This document shows, one piece after another, positions 1 to 44,103 of a stretch of 64,000 nucleotides of DNA. Source of the stretch: Membranipora membranacea (taxonomy: Eukaryota; Bryozoa; Gymnolaemata; Cheilostomatida; Membraniporidae); contig OU612070.1 in the NCBI GenBank assembly GCA_914767715.1, positions 11,799,501 through 11,863,500 of the forward strand. Direction: 5' to 3'. The notes below the pieces were generated by a model. The model was given only the letters and a program-made list of their open reading frames with translations. It did no database searches and had not been told where the DNA came from. Position numbers and translations under genes: made by a program. Numbering within the stretch: position 1 is the stretch's first letter; every line of letters starts with the position of its first letter.

Positions 1-428
1 GCTACACATGTTTTCATCTGTCGGAATCTTTTTTCAAACTAAAGAGAATTTTACACAGGAGCAACTAGCTTCATTATGATTGTGATTTATTCTCCAAAGA
101 TTTCACTGTTTATTTGAGGAAACACTCCCAAGAAAGAATTCAAAGACTTGTAATAGTGTAATGGTAGCTGTGTTCTGGGCGAGAGAATTTAGACCACTGA
201 TTAAAGAGGTTGTGTCATCTATAAAATTCGATGTGATGAAGCATCTGCTCACAATGTTTTAAAGTTTTCGAATACAAAAATTGAGCTGCTTCTCAGGTTC
301 TCAAACTCCTTTGGAATCCCGAGGAATGGCTTTTTAAGGCTATTTCATTTGATCCCTTATAAATTGCTGAAAGATTTAATTCTCTTATGATTATTTTCCC
401 CAATACAATTTAATTTTGTTTTTTTCAG
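1..428. other. Intron sequence upstream of first visible exon of gene A
   Basis: No exon was found here. The stretch ends in a pyrimidine-rich tract and a CAG acceptor at 426-428, so it is most simply the intron before the first visible exon of gene A. The FN3 or lectin exons expected upstream, by analogy with gene B, must lie outside the window. Confidence 0.6.
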
Positions 429-1787
429 CTCTTATCTTGTAATCGCTCAAGAACAATCATTAACAGAAGCCAGGAAAAAGAGAAGCATTGCAGCACTCTG
501 TGTCTTAAGTGACCTTGACAAATTGAAGAATGAAACAGCAAATCTCAAAAGTAATCCTGGAAACTGTTATATAGCAGCTAGCTTTGACCCAGGTGTCATC
601 AAACCGGATGGGATGGAGTTTTATCTTGGAGACGGGAAAGTGTATGGGAATTACACCAACCAGCCCATCACAGCTGGCAGAGAGTACTTGGTCCAGCAAG
701 CGTTCACCCTTCAATATTCAGTATGCTACTATGATAAATCATATGTACATATCGTCAGAAGAGATAGAAATGGAACTTGCTATTGCGGCATAGGATCTTA
801 GATTAATTATGTGATATGGATAGATGGTTCACCCATATATCAAATCGTTGGATTTTGCAAAGTCCAACATCAGATTATTATGAGGTTATTATTTTCAGGG
901 CAGTTATTTATTTGATACTTCTTTTTCTTTCAGGTCAATTACACAAAAGTCATAGATTCTGCACCACCTATCATTGGAAAAGGTAAGCTCAATTAATATT
1001 CATGCTAGTTGTAATTTAAGCACTACAGATGGATGGTCAGAGAATATCAATGATGCCATTCTATGGGCAGGAGAGATCATGAGCGCACTGTATATAATAC
1101 ATTCAACAACTTCCATGACAAAAACACCTGCAAGCATAAATGTATCAGGTTCAGTAGTAGTAATTTTCTGTGATGAACCGTTTGCTATTTTCAAAGAATT
1201 CATTGGCACAGATTGAAAAGACGCATTTTCAATCATTAATAAATATTTTAGTGTGATGATGTTTTTCAGCTGTAAAAGTACAAGCACATACTGATCCAAC
1301 TAAAACTGGTACACCTCCAGAACTTATTGCCGGTCCGGTAGTGTCTACTGTTGTAGTTGCAGCCATTGTAATTGTCCTGGTGATCCTCCTAAGAAGAAGG
1401 TGAGGCCAATAAATTCAATCTTTCACTCATGAGCTGTAAAGGAGGCAAAAACCATAACCCAGTTATGATTAGCATCCTTGCACTGGTATTATTATATGTA
1501 AATGGCTGAGTTCATACACATAATAATTAAAACACTGCAAATCCAGGCATTGATTCCCCTTTTCTTCTGTGATGATACCAAAATGCTTTATGCTGGAGTT
1601 ATGATACAATAATCTGATGAGGGAGATGCAGGATCAGTTTCAAAGTCTGATACTATATATCGTTAAAGGAGAAGAAATGCAGAAAATAGCAAACCCAATG
1701 AGCAACTGGAGTTGAATACTATAGGTGCTGTTGCTGCAGAATCTACACGAAGGCAGGGAGAATTGCAGCCGCCGGCAAAGAAACCTG
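429..1787 (+). other. Gene A exons: membrane-proximal domain, furin site, transmembrane helix, juxtamembrane start
   Basis: Exons are 429-720, 934-982, 1270-1399 and 1669-1787. The first encodes a motif YLVIAQ, then a basic stretch ARKKRS that fits the furin consensus R-x-K/R-R, then NCYIAASF and EFYLGDGKVYGNY, which resemble the membrane-proximal domain of RPTPs. Potential N-glycosylation sequons are present (NET, NYT). Exon 1270-1399 encodes a hydrophobic helix of about 22 residues (from IAGPVVSTVVV) followed by RRR, a stop-transfer signal. Exon 1669-1787 continues with a basic, Pro/Glu-rich cytoplasmic segment. Cleavage by furin is inferred from the motif and the general habit of RPTPs. 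Confidence 0.82.
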
Positions 1788-4700
1788 GTTTGTGAACCTA
1801 TTATATATCTTGTAAACAATGTTGTGTTGGAGTATCTACACATTGAGAATTAGTCAAAGCATTCTGAATCAGAAAGAGTTGATGATACCATGTTTGATAA
1901 CAGGTAAAAACATCATCATTCAACCTCATTAAAGGTGTGACAAAAGATACAATAGCCTTGCCAAAAGCAAAACAGTATACCAAACGAAAATAAAAATCTT
2001 TGTTTAAAATCTTACCTAAATTGCTATCAATTGAAACATCTGCTACACGATTATCACATTGTTGTGATGTATGCTACAAGGTTTCTACTGATGATGTTTC
2101 CCTAATATCTTTCTAAGTTGTCCCTGTTAGACCACTGTCAATGAGAGGAGATGAATATAAATTTTATGAGAACAACAATCGAAATTTGAGGACTGATGGC
2201 GTTGACCCTGCATTACTAGCTTCATTCATCCAAAATGAAGCAAATAAGATTGATGAGCAGTTTGAGGTGAGTTATTCTTACCAGCAGCAGCACTCTTCCT
2301 CTCCCCTGTTGTGAAACTATTGGAGCAAACTTGAGACTCTATAACAGATGCTGTCACGTTGATGATGTAGAATATGTTGGCAAGAGGGTAGCATGTCTTG
2401 ACAAGCGTTGTTCCGGGAGAGGGCAACCCTCCCCCCAACGAACAAAGCTTGTCAAGACAGGAAAGTCAAAGGGTTGCCTTAGATTATCAATTTGATAAGC
2501 AAGGCACCACTTTGGCAACAAAGGTTATTGGTTTTCACCTTTTTAAACTTCACTTTTATTCATTTTTAGGCTTTGGATAACATGGCTTTACCAAATCGAT
2601 CTGTTGCACTGATGCCGATCAATGATGGAAAGAGTAGGTACAAGGAGCTGTACCCAGGTTAGTTTTAATACTGTCATGAACTCTTGATGTACCAGGGAGT
2701 GTGAGAGTACTATGCAGATGACTATTAATTGCAATACATCCTATATGAGTAAATAATGTGAGCCAAATGTTTTCTTTATGACTAGGAGTTATGCCCTCTT
2801 TGATGTTGGAAGTAGTGTTGTATTCAGGGTTGTCAGGGTCGTCAGGGGGGTCAGTGGTCTACATCCTTATTGGTCTCAACTACTAGAGTGATGGTCAAAA
2901 TACTGCATGAACGTGGACTCGAACCTGAGACATAGTGCACTACAGTCCACGATCCTAACCTCTATGTTACGGATTTTAGGTGATGATTACGGAAATAGAG
3001 ACTATACAACTATAAAACATATAGCTATTAGTCATGCTTTTGCTGTGATTATTATGAGCTGCTTACAACACTACATAAAGCATTATTCAGGCATCTATAA
3101 TTCGATAAACACTTGGCAGAATTTGATGAAACTTGGTCTCAACATAGTTCATTATGTCTAGATGATAAACTTAACATGTACTATTAGCTGAGTGCACTAG
3201 TGATTAGTGGATGAATATCCATCATTCTTTTAAATTGTGATATCTGAAGACAGTGTAGGAGTAGGACATCGACTTATGAAGTCGTAATGTCAATCCATTT
3301 CACGGCGCTCTTTTCGACTCGACCCAACTCGTACCCGAATTTAGGGAAATTTTGGTGGCTCGGCGGCTCATTTTCATTTTTGCTGGCTCAATACAACACT
3401 AGTTGGAAGGACAACTCCCTCTCATAGAAAATGCTGTAAGGGACACCCTCCCTGTTTGTACGATGCACTTAATGGACAGGTTAAAAGACAGTGCACAGTG
3501 GTTGTGTAAACAGGAACACCAGTCTTTGGTACACAGCGCTGATTAACTCATATTCCTTTTTGAATGGTTTGTTATAAGAACGTCATACTTGAATGGCATC
3601 TGCATCGTAATTTGATATGTTTGTGCAGACCTATCATAGTATTTTGACTGTACATTTTTAGAATCATTTTCCTTATTTTTAAGGTAATGTTGTAAGTCAA
3701 ATGTCCATTGTTTTTCTTCAGGTGACAAATCTAGAGTGAAGCTTAGTAGGAATGACAGAGGAACAGATTACATCAATGCTTCACATATTGCTGTAGGTCA
3801 TCAACGATATAATTTCAGGTGTATTTATTTCCATGTTGAGGTTTCAGTAATGCTTTATAATACTGGATAAGATCCTGGATACTGGATAAGATATTTGTGA
3901 AGAGAGATAAACATAAGTATTGACCACCACCCATCTCAAATCAATAAACGACTAGCTACCTTAAAATCTAATTCATGTGAAGAGTACAGATATCCCCACT
4001 GCACATTGACATCACCCTTGTCCTCACATCCCAAAGGACATTGTCTTCTTACCTGTTACCTATTTGGAATAATCTGCCCTCGAATTTTTGCAAGACAATT
4101 ACCAAATTACTATCTCATGTTACTTTGTTCTTGTAGGGCTACAAGGAATACCCAGGATACATTGCTGCCATGGGTAGGTGGTCAATTATTTTCTATTATT
4201 TCAATGTAGATAAGAAGTTTAATCACTGCTGTCAATTTTTATAAAAATAAGCTATCGTGATTGGACTCTTTAAAATGACATCCATGATAACTTATGTGAA
4301 TACTCAGTCTGTGTTGATCGAAGTTTTTTTTGTAGGACCAACTGAGAAGACTGTTGAAGATTTTTGGTTGATGCTATGGGAACAGAACCCCAGCGGCATT
4401 GTGATGGTCACAAAAGTTGTTGAGATCACAAGAGTAAGTAGGTGTTCCGCAATGCTTTTCGCAACTCACATCTATATGCTGTTATATATATATAAAACCT
4501 CAAACGTCTTACTCATATCACATTGCTTGATTTCATGTATAAACGCACAGCCATCTGTTTTACCTCGACTGTATCAAAAGATGCTGTTACTAAAAACATT
4601 TTGAAGAGAGATGCAAACTATTTGATAAAGCATTCTACTATTCAGAGTCAGAAGAATTGCTGTTTAGTCTCAAAATCATATCAGACTCTCATTTCTTACA

Positions 4701-7700
4701 GATGAAATGTTATCAGTACTGGCCTGATAATATTAATACACCGATGGCTTTCGGTGAAATCAAAGTCACAGTAACTAATTGTGAGGAGTGGGCCGACTAT
4801 ACTGTCAGAACTTTTCAATGTACTAAGGTATTGTACACTTTAGATCTTACTAATAATCCTTGAAGGAGCAGATTAGTCATACCTCTAACTTTCTTCTGAG
4901 ATGCATTGAAGTCATTGAATAATTAGTGTTGAAGTTAATCAAATTGTTGTGGTATGTGGGTAGGGTGTAGCCTCAGAGATCCCTTTTGAAAAGATTAGGA
5001 CCCATGACCTTGGGCATGATTAGAATAGATAGGAGTTTTATGTGATATACAGGATTTGGTATTTAAAAAAAAAACTTGTATTAGTATAATATTAAGTTGT
5101 ATACTGTACAGCTAGCGAGACAACCATTTACCAATCCAATGTTCAGAAATGCTTATTGCGAACAGCATTCTTTAGTCAAGCCCTTCTTCTTTCTTCTTCA
5201 GGGTGATGAGATGAGAAATATCAAACATTTCTATTTCCTGTCTTGGCCCGATCATGGAGTACCCAAGGATACTGGAGGGTACTTATCTTTTTATAACAGA
5301 ATCCAGACAAGCATCGCCAGACTTAACACACCGCTGGTTGTTCATTGCAGGTAAAATATCTCAATTAAAGTTCAGAGATCACAATTTCATACAATTACCT
5401 ACACTTAGGGCATTGGCAATGATGTTGAATACTTTAGCTAGCTAGCTAGTCAAAAAATTAGCTTATTCAATCATGTGTGTTTGGAGGGGTTGTGCCTCCT
5501 GCTAATGTTTTCCTCCATGAGGGTGTATTGGTTTTAGCTTATCGATGGCACAGGGATATCTATAGCCGATACAGGCAGAAAGGTATTGACTATTTTTTTC
5601 CACTCAAAAGGTTTAAAATCCATGACAGCTTTGATTTCCACTTATCCTTATTTATTGGCGGTAATATAATTATCAGCAGAATACTGTACAAATTATGGCA
5701 ATAAGAAAATAGCATGTAATAATTGAGTGCTGCTTCAAAGATTTAGCCATTAGCCAATAGTGACCTTTTAAGATGGCCTCTGCCAGCCCCCTCGCCAATT
5801 TCTGCAGCATTCAAACTGAATAAGAGCAGGTGGTTCATGCAGGTCTTTGTAGGCTACCTACAGATAAGGATTGAAACTAGTGGCTCTGATTGATTGGTAG
5901 GGAAACACACCCACTCCCCAGGCCAGGTCTTAATGTGAAATTATTTTTCTGCAGTGCTGGTGTTGGAAGAACAGGAACATTCATAGCTATGGATTATCTG
6001 GTGAAGCAAGCAGCTGATGAGACTAGACTACGGTTTTATGAGTGTGTAGAGAAAATGAGAATGAGGCGACCGCGTATGATTCAAACTGTGGTATGTTTTC
6101 ATCTGGTCTATATTTCTCTGTCTTGGAATCCTAGCTCCCGAATGTTTTGAAATAATAAAGGAAAGCAGAGGTTTTACATATGAAAAGCCATTTCTTTAGC
6201 AGGTCATAGCAGGGCTAATATAGTGTAAATACTGGTCCGTAGATACTTGTCACACTTGTCATGAACTAAAAAAGTCAAAATAAAAATATGAAAAAATGTA
6301 AACTTACTGTCAATGGAATCTTTGTATTGTATCAAGATAATGACAAGCTTGGCAGAAATGGAAAATAACACAATGTCAGCAAGAATATTGCCAGATTCTT
6401 AAATTTGCCCTGTGAGAATGTGTAAGCTGTCCTAGATAGCCTCTTACTTCCCTTTCCTGTTTTCATGTTAGAGTGATATTCAATCATCATATATAACACA
6501 AGGTTACACAGCCCGCAGTGTTGGACTGTTTGGAAAATCATGTGGAGTGCTAAATGCCAAAACTGACTTTGATTTTCAGTATTACTATTAATTGCTTCCC
6601 TTCTGATTTTAGGAGCAATACCGCTTTCTGTACACTGCAGTCTGCGAGTTCCTCTCTACAAAAGATTTCACTTACTCCCCAGATAAATTGGCCTCCCTGA
6701 TCAGAGACTTAAATGAGGAGGAGGAAGAAGCAAGTAACATCCACAAAGAATACAATGTAGGTCAATTGGAGTGATAAGGTAAAGAATTGTTTACCAAGCA
6801 GACACTTAAAAGTGAATACAAATTTATTTGGATTACAAATTCATTGTGAGAAAACCAATCTAAAATTCTCCCATACTTTGCTATTTTTCTGGCGAGCTTA
6901 GGTGTTTTACCTGAATCAGTTACGGTTTTGCGTACTATTGATGACAAAGTCTCGGTCTCGTGAGACTCGACCCAACGAGACACTGTCTCGTCTCGCCGCG
7001 ACACACACTCTTGATACATGTCGAGACTTGTTCATTTTAACCAGTATTTTTGTCACGGTTATTGCCATGGTTTATGGAATTTTTGAAAGCAAAAAAGCAA
7101 AAACGACCAAAATCGGCATTTTCAATTTTATCGGCATCGATATACGTCTCGGTCTCGCCAAAATCTGACAATTTGTCATCAACAGTGCGTACCTGCTTGG
7201 CAACACCATGCTCTAAGGTGTAAGATTTGTTTAGTAAAAAGTAATAACTCAGAAGGTATTTGATTAGTATAAGTATCCATAGGAACTTGAGGCTATGTGG
7301 TAGTTTTCAGGATCTTGCCTTTATTCACAGAAGCCCCCAGCTTTTGTTTCCAGGCAATATCAAAATCGTAGTTGCAAGACAATAACCATTCCTTGCCTGT
7401 GAGCTTTCCAATATTTCATTTACTTTTGAAAATATTTGCTAAAAAAGTAAGGCAACGTCAAAGTTGAAGATACTTTTCTTAAAGTACCATTTGACCTGGC
7501 ATTGGCTCATCTTCTCCCCACCCACTAATCAGAGCTATCACATTGATAACAATCAATATTTGTGTGGCGATTATGCAGTTGCTTCAAAGACGAGTTGCCT
7601 CGGTTCAGCTACAATACAGCAAAGCAAAACTGTCTGTGAATCGTGAGAAGAACCGATTCGATGAGTGTCTTGCAGGTAAACTATAAGTGTGGGCAGTTGG

Positions 7701-10700
7701 AGTTTCGTTTAAAGAAGATATTGAATACCACTGCATTGCCTTTGTTTGACATTATGTTATATGATGTTCAGAACTAACAATGAAGAAATGGATTAATAGT
7801 CTTTGGACATAAAATTACTAGAATATACATGATACTTTGTAAATACAGTAGATGTGCCCTCACAAAACACATATATATGGAGTTCAATAAAATTATAATT
7901 ATTGATAGTATTGTTGAAACAAACGCCCGTCTTCCTTTGTCTTAAAATTGAGCATAATGTTTCTTACAGCTGACGGGCATAGAGTCTATATCAATGGATC
8001 AGGATCCAGCGATTATATCAACGCTGTCTTTATGGATGTAAGTAAGGTCAATTTTGCCAAAGGGTGGATCTTAGTTTTTCCGCCCTTACAGAGAGTTACT
8101 AATCCAATTTTAGCTAGGATGAGAGTTTACCTCACAATCCAAACTGATCAATTCTTATAATTAACATGATCAATAAGAAGCGCTCGAACAACAAATCAAT
8201 CTCCATGTTAGGCAGTAATCATACCAAGGCTCAGCGTCCTGATTCAACATGGTGCTGGTTTTCAGGCGATTAATTTTTTTCCTTACCAGTACGAAGATAG
8301 CTCGGGCAAGACTTCCACTGTCAGCAAAGAGTTTTTATTATGATCTGTCACAATAGGTTCAACTAGAATGAAAATTTGAGTGTCTTTTAGACATACAAAG
8401 AGAAAAACCGTTGGATAGCCACACAGTTACCATTGAAAAACTCAGTAGAGGATTTCTGGACAATGGTTGTCGAACAAGATGTTAGAATTATTGTGCAGCT
8501 CGAGAACTTTGAAAAAGAGGTGAGCCAGTCAGCGCTGAATTTTGCAACATCAAATCATTTCTTGATCTACTCTCCTGTGACACGCTACCATCTGGTCGTT
8601 TGAAGTCTCTACACCACCGTATTAATCTCCGTAGAGACTCTTTTTAGATCACAGGCTATCAGTATTTTAAATAAATCACTCATATAGTTTATTTTCTACC
8701 TATTTTTATATTTTGTGAAACCTACAAATCGTTTTTAATTTTAGTTTTGTCAGCATTTTTATCAACGATTTTTACTACAGGCAGACCAGCTTTTTATTTC
8801 TCAATCACCTCTCGGGATAAAAAAGGTATATACATACACGAATAGGTGTTTGGGGTGCATCCAGGCTTTAGCTTTTTTCTTACATCTTTGCAGTATTTCG
8901 ATTATTATCAAATCAACATGGTCATTTCATTTGTTTCAGGAAGCCTTCTTTCCCTCTGAAGGGGATAACTATGAGTTTGTGTTTGGTAAGTTCACTATTG
9001 CCAGACTGAATGATGATCAGACAAGGGATGTTGCTGATGTCATATCTCTAAAAGTGTCAACTAAACAGGTAAGATGCAAATGCAAAAGTTTTATATGCCA
9101 GTTAGAACCACTCCAACTCTGGACCTAGACCAACTCTTAGCATCCCCTGACTGGGGAAAACTCTATTCATGAAGTCTATCTGTGAGTGTTAGGAGTAGGA
9201 GGTGACTCAGTCGGTTAGAGTGCCGTTCCTTCAGCATGAAGATGTTGAAGATCGTGGGTTTGCATCCCACTGCGGCCCATTGACTACTGGGTTTTGGTTG
9301 GCCAGTTGTGCTCCGACCTGCCTGCAAACAGAGAGCAAATATGCGCAGATATTGCAGCCTCACCAATAAGGCACAAATATTTCGCCACCCATGCTTCATG
9401 ATGAGGCATGATGTGATATGAAACCTGACTCTGTAAGACAAGTACACACCACATTGCAGTTTAACTAAGCAAAAAAGTTATGACAGTATTATTTTTAACA
9501 CATTTGCCATTCAAATTTTCATTGAAAACAAAGTAGGGTCTTTATGATCATCAGAATTGTTGTTGCATTGGTTAGTTCAAATTGTATTACAGGCAGAGCA
9601 CACAGTCAGTGTAGTGGATGCCAGCAAGGTCCGGGATGGAACATCCGAACCGGATGCTAGTGATTTGATCATGTTACATGACTTGATAGAGAAGTTAGAA
9701 CAGAAGAGTGGTAATGGTACTACCATAATAACATGTCTGTGAGTAGCCTGGACGATGTTTTTTAGCGCTGTAAATAAATAATTGAAGTCATGACTGAATT
9801 GTTCATGAAATGAAAAGCTCAGTTTTTGCGCTGGGTAATGTGCTCTGAATGGTGTTCAGGTACTGGTTTTGATGTGGTTGCCACACCCAGCAATCTGGGC
9901 AGAGTTGATTCCACAAACTTTCTCCACACGAAGGAAATGGCAGCAAAATTATTCATGAGAGTGTGCTGTCATCACAATTATATCTCCATGCAAAAATTCA
10001 AAAAAATCAAACCAAATCTATGACAACCTGTGTGCTGTTAGACTAATGCATAGAACTAGGGCCGGACTTCTGTAAATCTGTTAATTTCTGTAGATCTGTG
10101 GATTTCTGTAGATCTGAGACCGCCTTTACAAATTTCCACAGAGAGTAAGTTAATGATATCTCTCAAATAACATTGAAGCCATGTCAAAACGAGAAGGATT
10201 TTCCTTACAGAAATGGTGCCTCAAGATGTGGCCTAATGATCTGTGTGTACAATGCTCTGGACAAGCTAAAGCTGGAGCAGCAAGTAGATGTATACTGTCC
10301 TGTCCTGAAGGCCATATTGAGAAGGCCGCAGTTCGTCCCTAACATCGTAAGTTGAAATGAAATATTCTTCCTAGTTTAAGTCTGAATCTCTGCGTTACCC
10401 TAGAGGAGTAACATGATATATATTTTCCATTTTTCTTAGGTTTGAACTTGTCGGATTTCAAGTTAGCAAACATTTACTCACTTTCTTTTTTTTTTCATAG
10501 AGATCAATTTCAGCTCGCTGATTTTTGGTGCTTGTATATATATAGTTATCCCCACACTAGCTAATCTAAACTCTAGCCATTATTTACTCCTCTAGAGTAA
10601 GTTCTCAAACAGGATAGAACCTAAGAACACTTCTTCAGAGGTGACGCCACTAAAAATAACTCCTGGCCATCTGTGATTAAGATGTTGGCGGCAAGCAGCG

Positions 10701-11219
10701 TATGCAAATAATCCTCATTTCATAAAAATATTTTGTAGAACACTGTGATTGACGATTGTTGACTAATACCGTATGGTGGTACCATCAACCAATATTTTGT
10801 TTACGTAGGTGAACAGAGTCTCAACTTTTTACCAAAATTATTATCATTACCTTCTGTTCACAACCAAACTTTTATCGTATCACTTATCGCCAGGTTAAAC
10901 CTCTGTACATCAAACATCAATGGTGGTGGGAATGTCAATTGTATTTATAATTTGTTATATGCATAAAGCACCCTCCCTGCATAAAGAGTAGATTGAGTAT
11001 GATCCAGTTATTTGGAGTTGCTTCCTCTTGGTTTCTTTTCTGGTGGCCCAACAGTAGAATGGAAGCGTCACAGAATGTAACCAGATTAAATCCAAACTGA
11101 TTGACATTCAAATCATCGCGTGATACATATTGTTTATTTTATAGGCTCAGTATGCTCTCATCTACGAAGCACTGAAGGAATATGTGGAGCAGTTCTCAGA
11201 CTATGGTAACTTTCAGTGA
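429..11219 (+). CDS. Gene A: receptor-type protein tyrosine phosphatase, 5' partial, 20 exons visible
   Basis: Twenty exons with GT donors and AG acceptors join in frame to about 788 residues ending at TGA 11217-11219. They encode a membrane-proximal extracellular domain, a transmembrane helix and two cytoplasmic PTP domains. The protein should be a single-pass surface receptor that removes phosphate from phosphotyrosine. D1 has an intact active site; D2 looks degenerate. Exon order and phases match gene B exactly, which is the strongest support for the splice sites. The 5' end (signal peptide and distal ectodomain) lies outside the window. Gene B lies tail to tail with it, with stop codons 1.24 kb apart. 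No frameshift or premature stop was seen. It is a paralogue of B and closer to partial gene D at the right edge. Splice sites were called by eye, so individual boundaries may be off by a few bases. Confidence 0.88.
2118..6756 (+). other. Gene A PTP domain D1 (catalytic)
   Basis: Exons are 2118-2266, 2570-2657, 3722-3792, 4137-4173, 4336-4433, 4702-4827, 5202-5350, 5955-6090 and 6613-6756. Motifs in order are KSRYKELYP (substrate-recognition KNRY position), DYINASHI, GYIAAMGPTEKTVEDFW, the WPDHGVP loop carrying the general acid Asp, VHCSAGVGRTGTF with the nucleophilic Cys at 5346-5348, and RRPRMIQTVEQY, the Q loop. The signature is split by an intron between the two bases of a Ser codon. All catalytic residues are present, so D1 should be active. 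It acts in the cytoplasm next to the membrane. Confidence 0.92.
2909..2972 (-). mobile_element. tRNA-derived SINE head or tRNA relic
   Basis: On the minus strand a tRNA-like segment has a degenerate A-box region followed by a clear B-box (GGTTCGAGTCC). It lies in a gene A intron. Only the tRNA-like head is recognisable, so it could be a SINE fragment or a tRNA pseudogene. Confidence 0.45.
6936..7185. mobile_element. 250-bp MITE-like element with 7-bp target duplication
   Basis: The ends read TTGATGACAAA and, inverted, TTTGTCATCAA. Both are followed inward by GTCTCGGTCTCG-type sequence. The element is flanked by the direct repeat TGCGTAC at 6929-6935 and 7186-7192. It lies in the gene A intron between exons 6613-6756 and 7579-7675. 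There is no coding capacity. A 7-8 bp duplication would fit a hAT-like element, but the class is not proven. Confidence 0.65.
9194..9430 (+). mobile_element. tRNA-derived SINE, family 1, copy 1
   Basis: An A-box (GACTCAGTCGGTTAGAG) and B-box (GTGGGTTTGCATCCC) are followed by about 150 bases containing GCTCCGACCTGCCTGCAAACA and ending near a GATATGA motif. The same head and body occur on the minus strand at 18680-18913, so this is a dispersed family. It sits in the gene A intron before exon 9593-9738. Confidence 0.75.
10069..10120. repeat. 18-bp tandem repeat, about 3 copies
   Basis: The unit TCTGTAGATCTGTGGATT recurs with period 18 in the gene A intron just before exon 10211-10346. The first copy has AAATCTGTTAATT variants. 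Confidence 0.7.
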
Positions 11220-12462
11220 GACTAGTTGTAATAGTTAAACTCATTTAGATGCTGCCTTCTTGCTAGTGAGGATATGCAACCCAAAAATTGAAAAGCGGTG
11301 GGACAGAAATTCACAGTCATTGATTTGTAGAGGCTACAAGGTGTGTGGTGGAAAGCCAAAATATCTACCTGTACTCCAAACTTGGATGTTGTCTGTCCAT
11401 GTTGTCAGTATTAACTGCCACGTTTTAAAACTTTTTATTTGATTTTGATTTGCTGCAACCGTGTTTGTTTTGTTACTTAAACTTCTATTTTTCTAAGAAA
11501 AACCTTGACATTGGATTTACTTTATTTATAAGTTTCAGCTAGGTAAATGCTAGCTGAATCTCACAATATAATTTTATATGCTTAAAAACTTGACAAAAAT
11601 TTGAATTTACCATTTCTTTTAATTTCCCTTGGTAAATGTGCCGTAAAATAAACTAGGCTAATCCTGTCGAATTTATCAACTGTTGGTATTGTAATTTGGA
11701 AGTATGGATGACACAGATATGTTTTTGTCTCAGGACAACGTATCTTCAAAGCAGTGTAATGTAGAGCAAATTGCTCCAAATTTGCAAGTGTTCAATTTCA
11801 AATTGAGGGTTTAATAATATTGTATACCGTCAACTCACATAACAGCCTACTGAAAAACTTCCAATGGAAAAAAAACTCTATGATGGGATGATATGAGCGT
11901 TTTGCAAAGTGTATTTATTATACAAGTGCATTTTTCTACCAGAAAGAGAATTAAAAAAAACATCAAGTTGAAAGTGGAAAAACCAGAATTTTCTTATTAT
12001 AAATCACAGATTAAGCTTTGTTGGATGGAATACAAATCATTCATTTCCCTGAAATGCTCCAAGAAAAGGATAAGAGAATCGATGCATGAAATGAAAAAAA
12101 ACTTGTTTTTTATTTGCTGTTTAAAGGTTTCAAGCAAAAGTATCTAAAATTGACAACTGTTTGAATTGAAGTTCAGCAAGGTAGACACAGCAAGGTTTAT
12201 AAAGTTTACACTTTCAAAGCCAGCTTGCAAATTGTACGCTTCAACAATGTCAGCCAAAAAGAGAAAAAGGAAAAGTGATAAATGATAAGGTGAGTAAAAC
12301 CATATATACTGAATCATTCAACTTCATAACTCACTGTGATGCTATTATGCATACGTCTCAGCAGAGAAAAAGTTATCACAAACCTATAATCTTGCACGAA
12401 TAAAGTAAATTACGCCAAATGGGTAGGGCTGCTCGAAATCTGTTTGACGATTAATTTGAGCC
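11220..12462. other. Tail-to-tail spacer between genes A and B
   Basis: This spacer holds the convergent 3' ends of A and B. No exon of either gene was found. The same sequence reappears in reverse between C and D (62300-63438), including short ORFs that keep similar peptides in both copies. They read SQSLICRGYKVC on the plus strand near 11320, and YFTAH-PREI on the minus strand near 11640. I do not recognise these peptides. They may be UTR, a relic element or a small gene. Confidence 0.55.
11582..11779 (-). other. Unassigned 65-codon ORF conserved in the duplicated spacer
   Basis: A 65-residue ORF on the minus strand begins MEQFALHYTALKIRCPETK and ends in a lysine/phenylalanine-rich tail. 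The paralogous spacer at 62840-63080 (plus strand there) keeps much of the same peptide with mostly conservative changes, for example VDKFDRISLVYF against VDKLDRISLIYF. That copy is broken by an insertion of roughly 45 bases containing a stop. No domain is recognised and there is no evidence of transcription. Shared nucleotide ancestry alone could explain the resemblance. Confidence 0.2.
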
Positions 12463-43678
<31,216 letters not shown>

Positions 43679-43749
43679 GTCAGCTGTTCATTGTGCTCCT
43701 ATGCCCCCGAAGTGTTAACGCTGTGATTTAACAACCTTTCACGTGAGCC

Positions 43750-44085
43750 GTTCATCACAGTTTAAAATCCGTCTGATAACCTGGTTTGGCAGTTAAAGGC
43801 TTAATTCATTGTTTTATCTTACTTGGGAGGTACCTAACGAGACCGACATTGTGGCTATCAGGAGGAAACATGGCTTTATCATTAGTTTGTTTAGCACTCT
43901 AATACTTAGACTATCATGGTTTGGTATTTAATCGAGTACTTGACTTCACTGATAAGGTAGGCTTTATACCTTTCACCACTTCCACGTCAAGATATGGTAC
44001 TACAAAGTTTAAATGTTACTATCCCTGCCTAGCTACCAGCAACTGCAAATCAGTTTGAGTTAGATGGCAATTAACTTAGCATGTA
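43750..44085 (-). promoter_or_regulatory. Gene B upstream region, duplicated at 48088-48415
   Basis: This stretch lies just 5' of the gene B start codon. It shares clear similarity in the same orientation with 48088-48415 over about 330 bases (for example GAAACAT, TCGAGTACTT and CTGATAAGG in the same order). Promoter function is inferred from position; no core element was defined. Confidence 0.4.
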
Positions 44086-44103
44086 TAGTTATAACAAATA
44101 TAT

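Larger units (their letters stand above)
7579..11219 (+). other. Gene A PTP domain D2 (degenerate)
   Basis: Exons are 7579-7675, 7970-8037, 8391-8519, 8940-9068, 9593-9738, 10211-10346 and 11145-11219. The domain starts after a helical linker (LLQRRVASVQLQY) with KNRF and DYINAVFMD, followed by TYKEKNRWIATQLP and VEDFWTMV. The signature loop reads TCLNGASRCG, so Cys and Arg of C-x5-R remain but the invariant His is Thr. No WPD tryptophan is visible where the acid loop should be; VVDASKV stands there instead. As in many RPTPs, D2 is probably a pseudophosphatase with a regulatory or scaffolding role. The C-terminus is VEQFSDYGNFQ. Confidence 0.85.

Noticed and set aside
8770-8826. Possible extra exon in gene A D2 (after CTACAG, before GTATAT)
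   Set aside because: B and C have no counterpart, and including it would interrupt the conserved join between KE and EAFFPSEGD.
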